Positions 19,737 to 28,999 of a DNA stretch of 64,000 nucleotides are shown piece after piece. How positions within the stretch are numbered: position 1 is the stretch's first letter; every line of letters starts with the position of its first letter. The stretch covers positions 1-64,000 of the forward strand of contig JAWWOO010000016.1 of the NCBI GenBank assembly GCA_033851545.1, read 5' to 3'. A model generated the notes under the pieces. The model saw nothing but the letters and a program-made list of their open reading frames with translations. It was not told the origin of the DNA and did no database searches. This DNA is from JAWWOL01 sp033851545 (GTDB lineage: Bacteria > Actinomycetota > Actinomycetes > JAWWOL01). Made by a program: the position numbers and the translations under genes.

Positions 19737-20186
19737 TCAACGACTGTTTTCGTCGTCATGAGGCGTTAATACCAACGAAATCCGCAGTAACGCGGCGAGC
19801 GGCTCCAACAGTGGACGGTTGGTGTCCAACCAGGGCACACTGTCCAGCTCGCCGGCCGAGAGCCAGCGAACACTGCGGTGCTCGGTCACCGTCGGCGGGC
19901 CAACACCGACCCGCGCCGCATACACCCGGAGCACCCGGCCGCCGGGGATCGCCAGGTCCCCGCCGAGCTGGGCGCCGACGACTATGTCCACGCCCAGCTC
20001 CTCGCGGCACTCCCGTACGAGAGCCTGCACGTCGCTCTCGCCGGCCTCGACCTTGCCGCCGGGGAACTCCCAGCGCCCGGCCAGCTCCGGCGGCGCCGAG
20101 CGTTCACCCGCGAGGACGCGGGCCACCCCGCCGACCACCTCGACGATCGCCGCACCGACCACCACAGCCGCCATGGTCTGCATCAT
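19737..20186 (-). CDS. NUDIX hydrolase, MutT-like
   Basis: 149 aa; the start is uncertain among ATG codons at 20186, 20183 and 20174 because none has a clear ribosome site. The Nudix box is complete: GGKVEAGESDVQALVRECREELG follows the GX5EX7REUXEEXGU pattern (abbreviated here), preceded by GRWEFPGGK. The WEFPGGK version is that of 8-oxo-dGTP or CTP pyrophosphohydrolases. It hydrolyses nucleoside diphosphate-X bonds; role likely nucleotide-pool sanitation. Codirectional with the amine operon but separated from it by 76 bp containing a palindrome. Confidence 0.88.
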   Translation of the reverse strand: MMQTMAAVVVGAAIVEVVGGVARVLAGERSAPPELAGRWEFPGGKVEAGESDVQALVRECREELGVDIVVGAQLGGDLAIPGGRVLRVYAARVGVGPPTVTEHRSVRWLSAGELDSVPWLDTNRPLLEPLAALLRISLVLTPHDDENSR

Positions 20187-20226
20187 CGCCGCTGCGCGGG
20201 CGGGCTTCGGCCAACGCGGCCGAACG

Positions 20227-21081
20227 TCAGGCAGCCGCCGTGAGCTCCGCCACCTGCTCGTCGGTCAGGACGACGTCCACCGCTGCGCAGTTCTCCTCGA
20301 GGTGCGCCAACGTCGAGGTGCCGGGGATGGGCAGGATGACCGGCGATCGGGCCAGCAACCAGGCCAGCGCCACCTGGGCCGGTGTCGCGCCGGTGGCCTT
20401 GACGACGTGGTCGACCGCACCGCCCGGCTTGGCCAGATTGCCGTTGGCGATGGGGAACCAGGGAATGAAGGCGATGCCCCGGGTCTCGCAGTAGTCGAGG
20501 ACGTCCTCGGACTGCCGGTTGGTCAGGTTGTAGAGGTTCTGCACGCTGACGATCTCGGCGACCTTGCCGGCCGCCTCGATCTGGTCGACGGAGACCTCGG
20601 AGAGGCCGATCTGGCCGATCTTGCCCTCGTCCTGCAGGTCCTTGAGCACCCCGACCTGGTCCTCCGCCGGCACCTGCGAGTCGATCCGGTGCAGCTGGAA
20701 CAGCTCGATCCGGTCCAGGCCCAGCCGGCGCAGGCTCATCTCGACCTCCTGGCGGAGGTACTCCGGCCGCCCGACCGGGTGCCACTCGCCGGGCCCGGTC
20801 CGGACCAGTCCGGCCTTGGTGGCGACGAGCACCTGCTCGGGGTAGGGGCGGAGCGCCTCAGCGATGATCTCCTCGCTGACGTACGGCCCGTACGAGTTGG
20901 CGGTGTCGATGAAGTCGACGCCTAACTCGACGGCACGGCGTACGACGGCCACCGCCTCGGCGTGATCGCGCGGAGGGCCCCAGACGCCGGGGCCGGTGAG
21001 CTGCATGGCCCCGTAGCCGAGCCGGTGGACGGTACGGCCGCCGGCGAAGCTGAACGTGGACGAGTCAGTGAACGAGGTCAT
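20227..21081 (-). CDS. Aldo/keto reductase
   Basis: 284 aa from ATG 21081, preceded by GGAGGA; a longer open frame to 21294 has no better start. It shows the AKR (alpha/beta)8 barrel: LGYGAMQLTG, FIDTANSYGPYVSEEIIAEAL with catalytic D and Y, VLVATKAGL with the catalytic lysine, IELFQLHRID and the C-terminal NADPH-binding ILPIPGTSTLAHLEEN. It reduces aldehydes or ketones with NADPH; the natural substrate is unknown. Divergent from the acyltransferase gene at 21214. Confidence 0.92.
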   Translation of the reverse strand: MTSFTDSSTFSFAGGRTVHRLGYGAMQLTGPGVWGPPRDHAEAVAVVRRAVELGVDFIDTANSYGPYVSEEIIAEALRPYPEQVLVATKAGLVRTGPGEWHPVGRPEYLRQEVEMSLRRLGLDRIELFQLHRIDSQVPAEDQVGVLKDLQDEGKIGQIGLSEVSVDQIEAAGKVAEIVSVQNLYNLTNRQSEDVLDYCETRGIAFIPWFPIANGNLAKPGGAVDHVVKATGATPAQVALAWLLARSPVILPIPGTSTLAHLEENCAAVDVVLTDEQVAELTAAA

Positions 21082-21213
21082 GGTTCCTCCAGAGGATGGT
21101 CCGTCTTCTCGGGCTCCAACCCCTAGCCGCGGGTCAGGATTCCGTCCGTCGGAAGCCGGCAGCAGCCTCGCGACTGCCGCAGGCGCCACCCAGCCGACGG
21201 TAGGCTCAGCCAC

Positions 21214-21822
21214 ATGAGAATCGGCGTAGCTCTCGACCGAGGCATCGACCGGTTGGCGCCGCAGCCCTGGTGGCGCAAGGTCGTGGTGCGCCAACAGGAT
21301 CTATCCGGCCGGCTGGCCAACCTGGCATCCCTCGTACGGATCGCCCGGCTCCGGCTCACCAACCCGGGCGTGCAGATCGGCTTCGACAGCCGGATCGGGC
21401 CCGGGTGCGTCGTGCTCTGCGCCCCCGGCGCCCGCATCACGCTCCACGGGGTGACCCTGTCCCGGTCGGTCACGCTCGACGCGTCGCCCGGGGCGGTGCT
21501 CGACATCGCCGCGGACTTCATCGGGCCCGGATCCATCATCGCAGCCAAGCAAGCCGTCACCATCGGCCGGCACAGCCAGATCGGTGACATGGTGACCATC
21601 CGGGACCACAACCATCGGCACAGCACGGGGGTGGCCCTGGGTGAGCTGCAGTTCGACGTCCGGCCGGTGGTGGTCGGCGACAACGTCTGGCTCGGTTCCA
21701 AGGCGACGTTGACGGCGGGAACCACCGTGGGCGCGGACGCCCTGGTGGCCGCCGGAGCGGTGGTGACACGCGACGTGCCGGCCGGTGTACGGGTCGGCGG
21801 AGTGCCGGCCCGCCCGCTCTGA
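21214..21822 (+). CDS. Left-handed beta-helix (hexapeptide repeat) O-acetyltransferase
   Basis: 202 aa. After a short basic N-terminus, residues 45-200 consist of imperfect hexapeptide repeats ([LIV]-G-x4), e.g. VQIGFDSRIGPG and VVVGDNVWLGSKATLTAG. The acetyltransferase catalytic His is in RDHNHRH, and the terminal GVPAR is typical of the CysE/LacA/NodL class. It would move an acetyl group from acetyl-CoA to a sugar hydroxyl. It opens the polysaccharide region and lies 49 bases before the first GH26-like gene, in the same direction, so decoration of the polymer is a natural role. Confidence 0.87.
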   Translation: MRIGVALDRGIDRLAPQPWWRKVVVRQQDLSGRLANLASLVRIARLRLTNPGVQIGFDSRIGPGCVVLCAPGARITLHGVTLSRSVTLDASPGAVLDIAADFIGPGSIIAAKQAVTIGRHSQIGDMVTIRDHNHRHSTGVALGELQFDVRPVVVGDNVWLGSKATLTAGTTVGADALVAAGAVVTRDVPAGVRVGGVPARPL

Positions 21823-21871
21823 CCCCGTCTCCGCCGAGGGCGATCAGGCCCGTCCCGTAGCCTGGAAGGCA

Positions 21872-22939
21872 ATGACGGGAACCCTGGAACATGCAGCGAC
21901 GCCGCCCCGCGCACGCCGGCGAGCGCCGCTGGTGCTGCTCATCGTGGTCGCCCTCGTCGCCACGGTGCTGACCAGTCTGCACCGTCACCCGTCGCCGAAG
22001 TCGGCCACTCCGGCCGGCAACGACAAGACCGCCTGCCTGTACACCCAGCACGACGTCAACCAGCTGCAGCAGATCCAGACCGCGTTCGGCCGGGCGTACA
22101 ACTGCGCCGTGCTGTTCAACGACGTCGCGGAGACGTGGGCGCAGTGGGAGCGACCCTGGTTCGATCACGCGCCCTCGGGACAGCCGCAGTTCCAATGGCC
22201 GGACTGGGTGCGTCAGGGCGACGGCGCGCGCTTCGTCGTGGTGACCCAGGCGATGGTGCCCAAGGACGTGCCTGCCGACTGGCGAACCCGCGGAGCGGCA
22301 GGCGAGTACGACGGCTACATCCGCACCCTGGGCGCCGATCTGGTGTCCAGCGGCTTGTCCCACTCGATCATCCGGCTGGGTCACGAGGCGAACGGCACCT
22401 GGTACCACGACAACATCGGGAACACGCCGGCGGACTACAAGGCGTGGGCCGCCTACTGGGCGCACTTCTCCGCGGTGCTGAAGTCCGTGCCCGGCAACCA
22501 CTTCCAGCTCGACTGGACGATCATGGCCGGCTACCGGGCCGTCACGTTCTCGCAGTACTACCCCGGCGACGGCGCCGTCGACATCATCGGCGTGGACGCC
22601 TACGACACAGCCGCCGACGGCAAACGCGACCAGCCCGCGCGGTGGAAGGAGATGTACTCCCAACCAGGGGGGATCGCGGCCCTCCTCAACTTCGCAGCCC
22701 AGCACCACAAGATCGCCAGCATCCCCGAGTGGGGCCTGGTCTCGTCGTCCAAGCACGAGGGCGCCGGCGACGACCCCTACTACATCAACCAGATGGCCGA
22801 CCTGATCAAACGCACCCCCATCCGGTACGAGAACTACTTCGAGACCGAGCCCAAGACGGGCATCTTCGGCCAGGCGCCGGAGTCGAAGGCTGCCTACCTC
22901 GCCCGCTTCGGCCCCCAGGGCGACGTCCGGGGCATGTGA
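21872..22939 (+). CDS. Membrane-anchored GH26-like glycoside hydrolase (single module)
   Basis: 355 aa from ATG 21872 (GGAAGG upstream). One hydrophobic helix (19-36) after a basic N-terminus gives a type II anchor or signal peptide. The module (50-355) resembles GH26: acid/base Glu in RLGHEANGTW (E172), nucleophile Glu in SIPEWGL (E286), with DYYPGD-like and VDAYD segments between. Two Cys (C55, C78) frame the first helix, as in the two other GH26-like genes here. GH26 enzymes include mannanases, lichenases and xylanases; substrate is not readable. Likely trims or releases the polymer made by the adjacent operon. Its stop is four bases from that of the convergent GH3 gene. Confidence 0.8.
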   Translation: MTGTLEHAATPPRARRRAPLVLLIVVALVATVLTSLHRHPSPKSATPAGNDKTACLYTQHDVNQLQQIQTAFGRAYNCAVLFNDVAETWAQWERPWFDHAPSGQPQFQWPDWVRQGDGARFVVVTQAMVPKDVPADWRTRGAAGEYDGYIRTLGADLVSSGLSHSIIRLGHEANGTWYHDNIGNTPADYKAWAAYWAHFSAVLKSVPGNHFQLDWTIMAGYRAVTFSQYYPGDGAVDIIGVDAYDTAADGKRDQPARWKEMYSQPGGIAALLNFAAQHHKIASIPEWGLVSSSKHEGAGDDPYYINQMADLIKRTPIRYENYFETEPKTGIFGQAPESKAAYLARFGPQGDVRGM

Positions 22940-22943
22940 GCGG

Positions 22944-24812
22944 TCAGTACGGCGAACGCCCGTACCCGAACGCGTACAGCGGTGTCTTGCCGTCCCCGGT
23001 GTTGATCGGCTCGTCGGTCACCGCTGCGGGCCAGCTCACCGGCAGCTTGCCCGTGTAGCCCGCGCCGAACAGGTCGTCGGTGAGGCCGGCGCCCTCGCTT
23101 CCGGGCAGCCAGGCCGCCACGAAGGCGTTCGCCTTGGGCACCTGGTCCTTGATGACGACGGGCCGGCCGGACTCCAGGATCGCGATGCACTTGGTGACAC
23201 GAGCGCAGATGTCGCTCAGCGCCGTGGAGTTGTCACTGCCGAACGCCAGCGTCGAGCTGTCGCCCTTGCCCTCGGCGTACGGTGTTTCTCCGCCGACCCA
23301 GATGCCGATGTCGCCCTTGTAGTTGCCCTTCGTGCGCGTCCCGACATTCTGCAGGGTGATGCTCGTTCCGGCCGTGGCCTGCTGCATGGCCTGCCAGAAG
23401 GTCGTGCCACCGGTGGTCGTCGTGCCGCTGCCGCCCTGCCAGGAGATGGACCAGCCGCCCATCTGGTAACCGAGGTTGTCGACCGACTTGCCGCCCACCA
23501 CGATCTTGTAGGTGCCCGTCTTCGACAGGGGAAGCACGCCGTCGTTCTTGAGCAGCACCTGAGACTCGCGAACCGCCTGCCGGGCTACGGCCCGGTGGGC
23601 TGCCGAGCCAACCGTGGCGGTCCAGCTGCTGTCGGTGTACGGCGTGGTGAACAGGCCGAGGCCGAATTTCGCGTTGAGGATCCTGGTGACCGCGTCGTCC
23701 ACCCGCGACTGCGGGATGAGTCCGCTGTTGACGCCGTTGACGACGGCGTTGATGGTGTCGACGTAGACGTCCGGCACCATGATCATGTCGATCCCCGCGT
23801 TGACGGCGTGTGCGACCTGGGCCGCGTACGTGGAGTCGGGCAGCTGCTTGACCCCGGCCCAGTCGCTCACCACGAGACCTTGGAAGTTCTGAGTTCCCTT
23901 GAGGACGTTGGTGATCAGGTAACTGTTGCCGTGATCCTTGACCCCGTTCCAGCTGGAGTAGCTGACCATGACGGAGCCCACGCCTGCAGCGATGGCGTGG
24001 GTGAACGGCGGCAGGTGAACCGCGTCCAGCTCGGCCTCCGAGATCTGCGCGTCACCCTGGTCGATGAGGTAGCCGCTGCTGCCGGTGCCGAACTTGGTGC
24101 CCCCGTCGGCCACGAAATGCTTCCCCGTCGCAAGGACCGACGTGGAGCTGAGTGAGCTGCCCTGGAACCCGGTCACCGCAGCGCCGGCCAAGGCGTTGCC
24201 GATCGAGGGGTCCTCGCCGAAGCTCTCGTACGCGCGCCCCCAGCGGTCATCGCGGGCGACGCACAGACATGGGGCGAAGGCCCAGCGGATGCCTGAACCG
24301 AGCACCTCCTGCCGGGTGACGTCCTCCTCCTGCTGCACCAACGACGCGTCCCGCGTCGCTCCCATGCCGATGTTGTGCGGAAAGACCACGGCGCCATTGA
24401 TGTTGTTGTTGCCGTGCACGGCGTCGATGCCGTACAGCAGGGGAATCCCGAGCCGACTGTTCAGTGCGTAGCCCTGGAAGTTGTCCACCATCGACTTCCA
24501 CTGCGCCGCCGTCCCTCCGGCGCCGTTCGGACCGCCACCTCCGCCGCTCAAGAGCGAGCCCAGCGCGTACGTGGAGATGTCGGTGTTGCTCTTGAGGTAG
24601 GTCCACGACACCTGCACCATCTGCCCTGCCTTCTCGGCCAGGGTCATCTTGCTCAGGCAGTCGGCCGTGGAGATGCAGCCGGGAGTGGCGGCGGACGAGG
24701 TGGCGAGCGGTGCGGCCGAGAGCGCGCCGGTGCACAGCAGCGCGGCCGTGACCAAGGTCGCCCGGCGGAGCAGGCGCGGGGTTCGGGACGAGGACGAGAC
24801 GGACAGGGTCAT
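22944..24812 (-). CDS. Secreted GH3 beta-glucosidase/exo-glucanase
   Basis: 622 aa from ATG 24812 (AGGGGA nine bases upstream). Signal peptide about 1-42 (RRATLVTAALLCTGALSAAPLA). The GH3 N-terminal barrel has GIPLLYGIDAVHGNNN, KHFVADGGT and the nucleophile Asp in GLVVSDWAG (D317). The C-terminal alpha/beta sandwich (about 420-622) is also present with RPVVIKDQVP and WLPGSEGAG. Cys46/Cys52 and Cys182/Cys184 could form disulfides. It removes beta-linked glucose or related residues from the non-reducing end of an exported glycan or oligosaccharide. It lies between two GH26-like genes, pointing to joint processing of one polymer. Confidence 0.92.
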   Translation of the reverse strand: MTLSVSSSSRTPRLLRRATLVTAALLCTGALSAAPLATSSAATPGCISTADCLSKMTLAEKAGQMVQVSWTYLKSNTDISTYALGSLLSGGGGGPNGAGGTAAQWKSMVDNFQGYALNSRLGIPLLYGIDAVHGNNNINGAVVFPHNIGMGATRDASLVQQEEDVTRQEVLGSGIRWAFAPCLCVARDDRWGRAYESFGEDPSIGNALAGAAVTGFQGSSLSSTSVLATGKHFVADGGTKFGTGSSGYLIDQGDAQISEAELDAVHLPPFTHAIAAGVGSVMVSYSSWNGVKDHGNSYLITNVLKGTQNFQGLVVSDWAGVKQLPDSTYAAQVAHAVNAGIDMIMVPDVYVDTINAVVNGVNSGLIPQSRVDDAVTRILNAKFGLGLFTTPYTDSSWTATVGSAAHRAVARQAVRESQVLLKNDGVLPLSKTGTYKIVVGGKSVDNLGYQMGGWSISWQGGSGTTTTGGTTFWQAMQQATAGTSITLQNVGTRTKGNYKGDIGIWVGGETPYAEGKGDSSTLAFGSDNSTALSDICARVTKCIAILESGRPVVIKDQVPKANAFVAAWLPGSEGAGLTDDLFGAGYTGKLPVSWPAAVTDEPINTGDGKTPLYAFGYGRSPY

Positions 24813-24966
24813 GCGAAGAATCCCCTTTCGCTTCACGAGGCAGACGTCGGTGTCGACCCCCGTGCCTGCGAGGCGCATGCACCGGGTGAGCTCCGCTGTG
24901 GGGCGGCCTCACGGTACTCGTCTGACAACAACCCGTGAAGAGCCGTCAAGCAACCATGACGGCTCC

Positions 24967-27081
24967 TCAGCCGGAGTCCGAGGCGTCGCCGCCAGTGCCG
25001 AAGTGCCGCTTCCAGGCTGCCCGTGCGCCGCCGGCGCTCGCCAGCGCCAGTCCCCCGTTCGCTGTCGTCTCCTGCCAGGTCTGGTAGCTCACGACGTTGC
25101 CGGCGACGAGCCCCGCGACCTGGTCGACGAAGAAGGCGTCATCACCGCCGCCGCCACTCCTTGCGGCGTCGACCAGCCCCCACTCCGAGATGCTCAGCGG
25201 CTTGCCGTGCGCCTTGGCATAGGCCACCAGCGCCGCCAGTCCGGCGGTCGCACCGAGCTGGCTGTTCCACCGGGCCGGCTGGCTCAGACCAACCGTCGTC
25301 GATGCACTGTCGTACTGCGCGATGCCGATGACGTCGACATAGCTGTCCCCCGGGTAGTAGGAGTCGAAGGCGAGGGGCCGGTAGTTGCCGTTGATGGACC
25401 AGTCGAACGTGAAGTGGGCACCCGGCACTGCTCGCATCGCGGTGACAATCCTTGCCCAGTAAGTCTTCCAGGCCGTCATGTCGGCCGTCGTCGAGCCGAT
25501 CGAGTCCATGTTCCAGTCACCGTTGCCCTTGGGGGACAGCCGGATGATGGCCGAGCCCATCCCGGCGGCGACCAGGTGGGAGGCCAACGCGGTGGCGTGG
25601 GCGTCATAGGCGCCGGCAGCTCCCTGCTGCCGCCAGTCGGTCGGCATGCCCTGGGGGATGACCGACTGGGTGAGCACCACCGTACGCGTGCCCTGGCCGT
25701 CGGCGACCCACTTCGGCCACTGGTAGTCGGGATAGACGGACGGTGACATCGTCAGCTGCCACGGGGTTTCCCAGGCGCTCCACGTGGCGGGGGTGGAGTT
25801 CGACAGCGCGGCGCAGTAGATGGGCCTGCCCATCATCCAGACGAAGCTCTGCAGCTTGGCCAGGCTGGCCTGGGAGTCGACGCAGACCCGCTTGCTGTCG
25901 CCGGCGACCCGCGGCGGACCGCTGGGGGCGGGAACGGTCGGTGGCGGCGTCGCGGTGGCCGTGGGGACGGGTGTGCTGCCGGGCAGCGAGTCACCGGTGG
26001 CGCCGAAGTGCCGTTTCCAAGATGCTCGTGCCCCTGCCATCGTCTGCAGCCGCGCAGTGCCTCCTACGACGACGTTGAAGTACGACTGGTAGCGCACGTT
26101 GTTGTTCCGCACGAGCAGTGCGATCTGGTCGACGTAGTAGGCGTCGTCGCCGCCGCCGTTCGGATCGATCGTCGGATCCATGACCCCCCACTCGGGAATC
26201 GAGAGGGGTTTGCCGTGCGCCACGGCAAAGTCGACCAATGCCTTGAGCCCGTACGGCTGGTTCAGCAAAGTGTTCCAGCGCAGCGGCTGGACGGTGCCCG
26301 TGCCGGGCGAGACCGAGTCGTACTGGTCGATCCCCACGATGTCGACCGCGGCGTCGCCGGGGTAGTACTGGTCGAACGGCACCGGCTGGTGGGCAGCGTT
26401 GACCGTCCAGTCGAGCTCGAAGTGGCTCCCGGGCGTGGACTTCAGCACCGAGGAGAAGTGCGCCCAGTACGCGCGCCACGCCGCCTGGTCGGCCGCGGTC
26501 GTGCCGATCGAGTCGAAGTACCACTCTCCGTTCGCCTCGTGGCCGAGGCGGATGATCGCCGAGCCGGCGCCGCCGGCGACCAGGCTGGCACCCAGGGCGC
26601 GGATCTGGTCGTCATAGGCCCCGGATGCGCCGAGGCTGCGCCAGTCGCCGACGGTCCCGTTGGGAACCATCGACTGGGTCACCACGAGCGTGCGACTGCC
26701 GGCCCGCAGCCACGCCGGCCAGGCGAACTGCGTGTCGGCGGCCGCCGCGTGCAGGAACCACGGGTTCGACCAGTCGGCCCAGGTCGACGCCGTGTCGTTG
26801 AAGACGACGGCACAGTCCAGCTGCCGACCCACCAACCAGCCGAACTGCTGCAGCAGGCTGAGGTTGTTCGCGGTGTACGCACAGGCCGTCTTCTGGTTCG
26901 GAACGGCGGTGGACGTGGCGGCCGCCGGAGCTTGCACTGCGGCGGACGTCGTGACGACCGCGCCCGCAGAGGTGGCCACGAAGGGCACCAGTAAAGAAAT
27001 GGCAAGGAAACTGCCGGCCGCGATGCCCAGCACTGATTTTCTCCTGCTCAGGGGCGCGCGGAGATTCTCTTGATCATTCAT
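24967..27081 (-). CDS. Secreted protein with two tandem GH26-like modules, the second without acid/base Glu
   Basis: 704 aa from ATG 27081 (GGAGG upstream). Signal peptide about 1-42 with SRRKS before the hydrophobic core. Module 1 (60-365) has E182 in RLGHEANGEW and E297 in SIPEWGV. Module 2 (395-695) aligns over its whole length, keeps the nucleophile position (E633 in SISEWGL) but reads RLSPKGNGDW, so the acid/base Glu is Lys518. A Pro/Thr linker (365-395) joins them. The Cys pair repeats in both (C67/C90; C400/C423). Module 2 is therefore probably a carbohydrate-binding or crippled module. The gene is divergent from the third GH26-like gene; the 281-bp gap between them holds their promoters. 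Confidence 0.82.
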   Translation of the reverse strand: MNDQENLRAPLSRRKSVLGIAAGSFLAISLLVPFVATSAGAVVTTSAAVQAPAAATSTAVPNQKTACAYTANNLSLLQQFGWLVGRQLDCAVVFNDTASTWADWSNPWFLHAAAADTQFAWPAWLRAGSRTLVVTQSMVPNGTVGDWRSLGASGAYDDQIRALGASLVAGGAGSAIIRLGHEANGEWYFDSIGTTAADQAAWRAYWAHFSSVLKSTPGSHFELDWTVNAAHQPVPFDQYYPGDAAVDIVGIDQYDSVSPGTGTVQPLRWNTLLNQPYGLKALVDFAVAHGKPLSIPEWGVMDPTIDPNGGGDDAYYVDQIALLVRNNNVRYQSYFNVVVGGTARLQTMAGARASWKRHFGATGDSLPGSTPVPTATATPPPTVPAPSGPPRVAGDSKRVCVDSQASLAKLQSFVWMMGRPIYCAALSNSTPATWSAWETPWQLTMSPSVYPDYQWPKWVADGQGTRTVVLTQSVIPQGMPTDWRQQGAAGAYDAHATALASHLVAAGMGSAIIRLSPKGNGDWNMDSIGSTTADMTAWKTYWARIVTAMRAVPGAHFTFDWSINGNYRPLAFDSYYPGDSYVDVIGIAQYDSASTTVGLSQPARWNSQLGATAGLAALVAYAKAHGKPLSISEWGLVDAARSGGGGDDAFFVDQVAGLVAGNVVSYQTWQETTANGGLALASAGGARAAWKRHFGTGGDASDSG

Positions 27082-27362
27082 GGGGGGTCCTCCGTGTGGG
27101 GTACCGCGCAATCCGCCACGGCGATGACTACATCGAAAGCAACGCCTTCGATCTCAAGCGGCGCCGGCGGCGCTATGCCTGGCAAGCAGGTGGTCTTCAG
27201 CCCCCCATGGCCGCTGACTGGGCCGATCGGGTGACGCTGAAACGGATGAACCAGCCCTTTCGGGTAGCGAACGGGTGACAGACGGGCAGGGTTGCTTCAC
27301 CTCGACCCCGGGGCCGCCGAAGCAGTCCGGGACAGGCGAGGCAGGCAGACAGCGGGAGCACC

Positions 27363-28865
27363 ATGCATATCCACCGGCGCATCATTGTCTCATTGATTCT
27401 GATGGCGCTGCTATTGCCCCTCGGCACAGCAGCAGGAGGCATAACCGCGCAGGCGGCAACTCCAGCGGACAGCAAGACCTCGTGCGTTTACACCCAGCAC
27501 AGCATCAGTGGCCTTGCGCGCTTCTCATCATTGATCGGCCGCGATGTCACCTGCGCCGTGGTGTTCAACGACGTCGCGACGAACTGGACCGACTGGGCGA
27601 ACCCCTGGATCCTGGGCGGCAACGACCCCAACGTACGGTGGGCCGACTGGGCGGCGGCCAAGCCCGGGCGCAGCCTCGTCATCACGCAGTCCCTGGTCCC
27701 CACCGGCATCGACCCGGACTGGCGGGCGCTGGGCGCGAGCGGAGCCTATGACCAGCACATCCGCGACTGGGCGACAGCACTCGTCGCCGGCGGGCTCGGC
27801 TCCTCGATCGTCCGGCTGGGACACGAGGCCAACGGCGACTGGTACTACGACTCGATCGGGACGACCCCGACCGAGTTCGCCAGCTGGGCAGCCTACTGGG
27901 CGCACTTCGTGCGGGTGGCCCGTACCGTGGCGGGCGCGCAATTCAGCTTCGACTGGACGGTCAACGCCGGCTACCGGCGCATCGCGTTCGACTCGTACTA
28001 TCCCGGCGACGACGTCGTGGACATCATCGGAATCGACCAGTACGACGGCATCGCCTACGCGCCGAGTCCGCCACCGGCGACCCCGCAGGCCCGGTGGGCC
28101 GGCATCCTGGCAGCTACGGACGGGCTGGGTGCGCTGATGGCCTACGCCACCGCCCACGGCAAACCGCTCAGCCTTCCCGAGTGGGGGCTCATGGTGGCCG
28201 GGTCCGCGAACGGCACCGGAGGAGGCGACGACGGCTACTACGTCGACCAGATCGCCAACATCGTACGGACGCACGTCGTGGCCTACCAAGGCCTGTGGGA
28301 GCTGGACAATCCCAGCTCCCCGCTGGCGCTCGAGACCAACCCGGCCGCCCTCGCCAGGTACGAGCTGCACTTCGGTGACCACGGCGACGCCTTGCCTGTT
28401 CCCGCGGCCACCGCGTCGCCGGGCGGGACGACAGGCGGGGACGCCGGCACGACCCCCCCAACCACGGCCGCCCCGCCCGCGGCCGCCCCGCCCGCGGCCG
28501 GTCCCACGGGCACCGCGACCTCCCCGGTGACCGCACCGCCCGGTAAGACGCCGGCCTCCCGGACCGGCATCACGTCCTGGGTGTCGGCAACGAAGGTGAT
28601 CAAGGGCCACAAGGTGCGGATCAGCGTCAAGCTCATGGCCGCCGGTCACCCGCTGTCCGGGCAGCAGGTGAGCCTGCAGCGCCTGGTGGGCAAGCGCTGG
28701 CTGTCCGTCAAGACCTTGCGCAGCGACAAGTCCGGCCACGCGTCGACTGTACGTACGGTGACGGGGACCGCGACGTATCGCCTGCGCTTCGCCGGAACGA
28801 CCCGCCAGCAGCCGGCACAGACGCGAGCGTTCCGGCTGGTCCTGCGCACCGTGAAAGCCGGATGA
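27363..28865 (+). CDS. Secreted GH26-like glycoside hydrolase with C-terminal Ig-like domain
   Basis: 500 aa from ATG 27363. Signal peptide 1-31. GH26-like module 35-340: E155 in RLGHEANGDW, E273 in SLPEWGL, and the family Cys pair C41/C64. A Pro/Ala/Thr linker follows (345-400; the repeats PPAAA at 28470-28500 come from a short direct repeat in the DNA). The last 100 residues form a beta-rich domain like bacterial Ig-like repeats of cell-surface enzymes (SVKLMAAGHPLSGQQVSLQR, GHASTVRTVTGTATYRLRF). It may hold the enzyme near the cell or bind glycan. Close paralogue of the other two GH26-like genes. Confidence 0.82.
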   Translation: MHIHRRIIVSLILMALLLPLGTAAGGITAQAATPADSKTSCVYTQHSISGLARFSSLIGRDVTCAVVFNDVATNWTDWANPWILGGNDPNVRWADWAAAKPGRSLVITQSLVPTGIDPDWRALGASGAYDQHIRDWATALVAGGLGSSIVRLGHEANGDWYYDSIGTTPTEFASWAAYWAHFVRVARTVAGAQFSFDWTVNAGYRRIAFDSYYPGDDVVDIIGIDQYDGIAYAPSPPPATPQARWAGILAATDGLGALMAYATAHGKPLSLPEWGLMVAGSANGTGGGDDGYYVDQIANIVRTHVVAYQGLWELDNPSSPLALETNPAALARYELHFGDHGDALPVPAATASPGGTTGGDAGTTPPTTAAPPAAAPPAAGPTGTATSPVTAPPGKTPASRTGITSWVSATKVIKGHKVRISVKLMAAGHPLSGQQVSLQRLVGKRWLSVKTLRSDKSGHASTVRTVTGTATYRLRFAGTTRQQPAQTRAFRLVLRTVKAG

Positions 28866-28899
28866 GCCGTTCTCGCAACGATTTGGCAAAACCAGGTGA

Positions 28900-28916
28900 A
28901 CCGTTGGCACAACGGT
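28900..28916. promoter_or_regulatory. Palindrome upstream of the DUF1800/DUF1501 genes
   Basis: ACCGTTG-gca-CAACGGT is a perfect inverted repeat with 7-bp arms, 83 bases before the DUF1800 start. It lies 35 bases after the stop of the GH26-like gene and could be an operator (LacI/TetR size) or, less likely without a T-run, a weak terminator. Confidence 0.35.
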
Positions 28917-28999
28917 AATCGCGGCGAAAACTCGGTTCAGTAGCATGGCAACGGTGCCGACCCAGACCCTGTGTCCCGAATGCACCGAGGTAGCCGCTT

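Noticed and set aside
22135..23058. 307-codon plus-strand frame overlapping the first GH26-like gene
   Set aside because: Arg/Pro-rich frame shadow; the GH26 frame has the motifs.
27082..27362. Small frames between the divergent GH26-like genes
   Set aside because: No ribosome site or motifs; the region is best seen as a promoter gap.
28430..28510. GC-rich direct repeats suggesting a CRISPR or satellite
   Set aside because: They encode the Pro/Ala linker of the GH26-like protein; no spacers.
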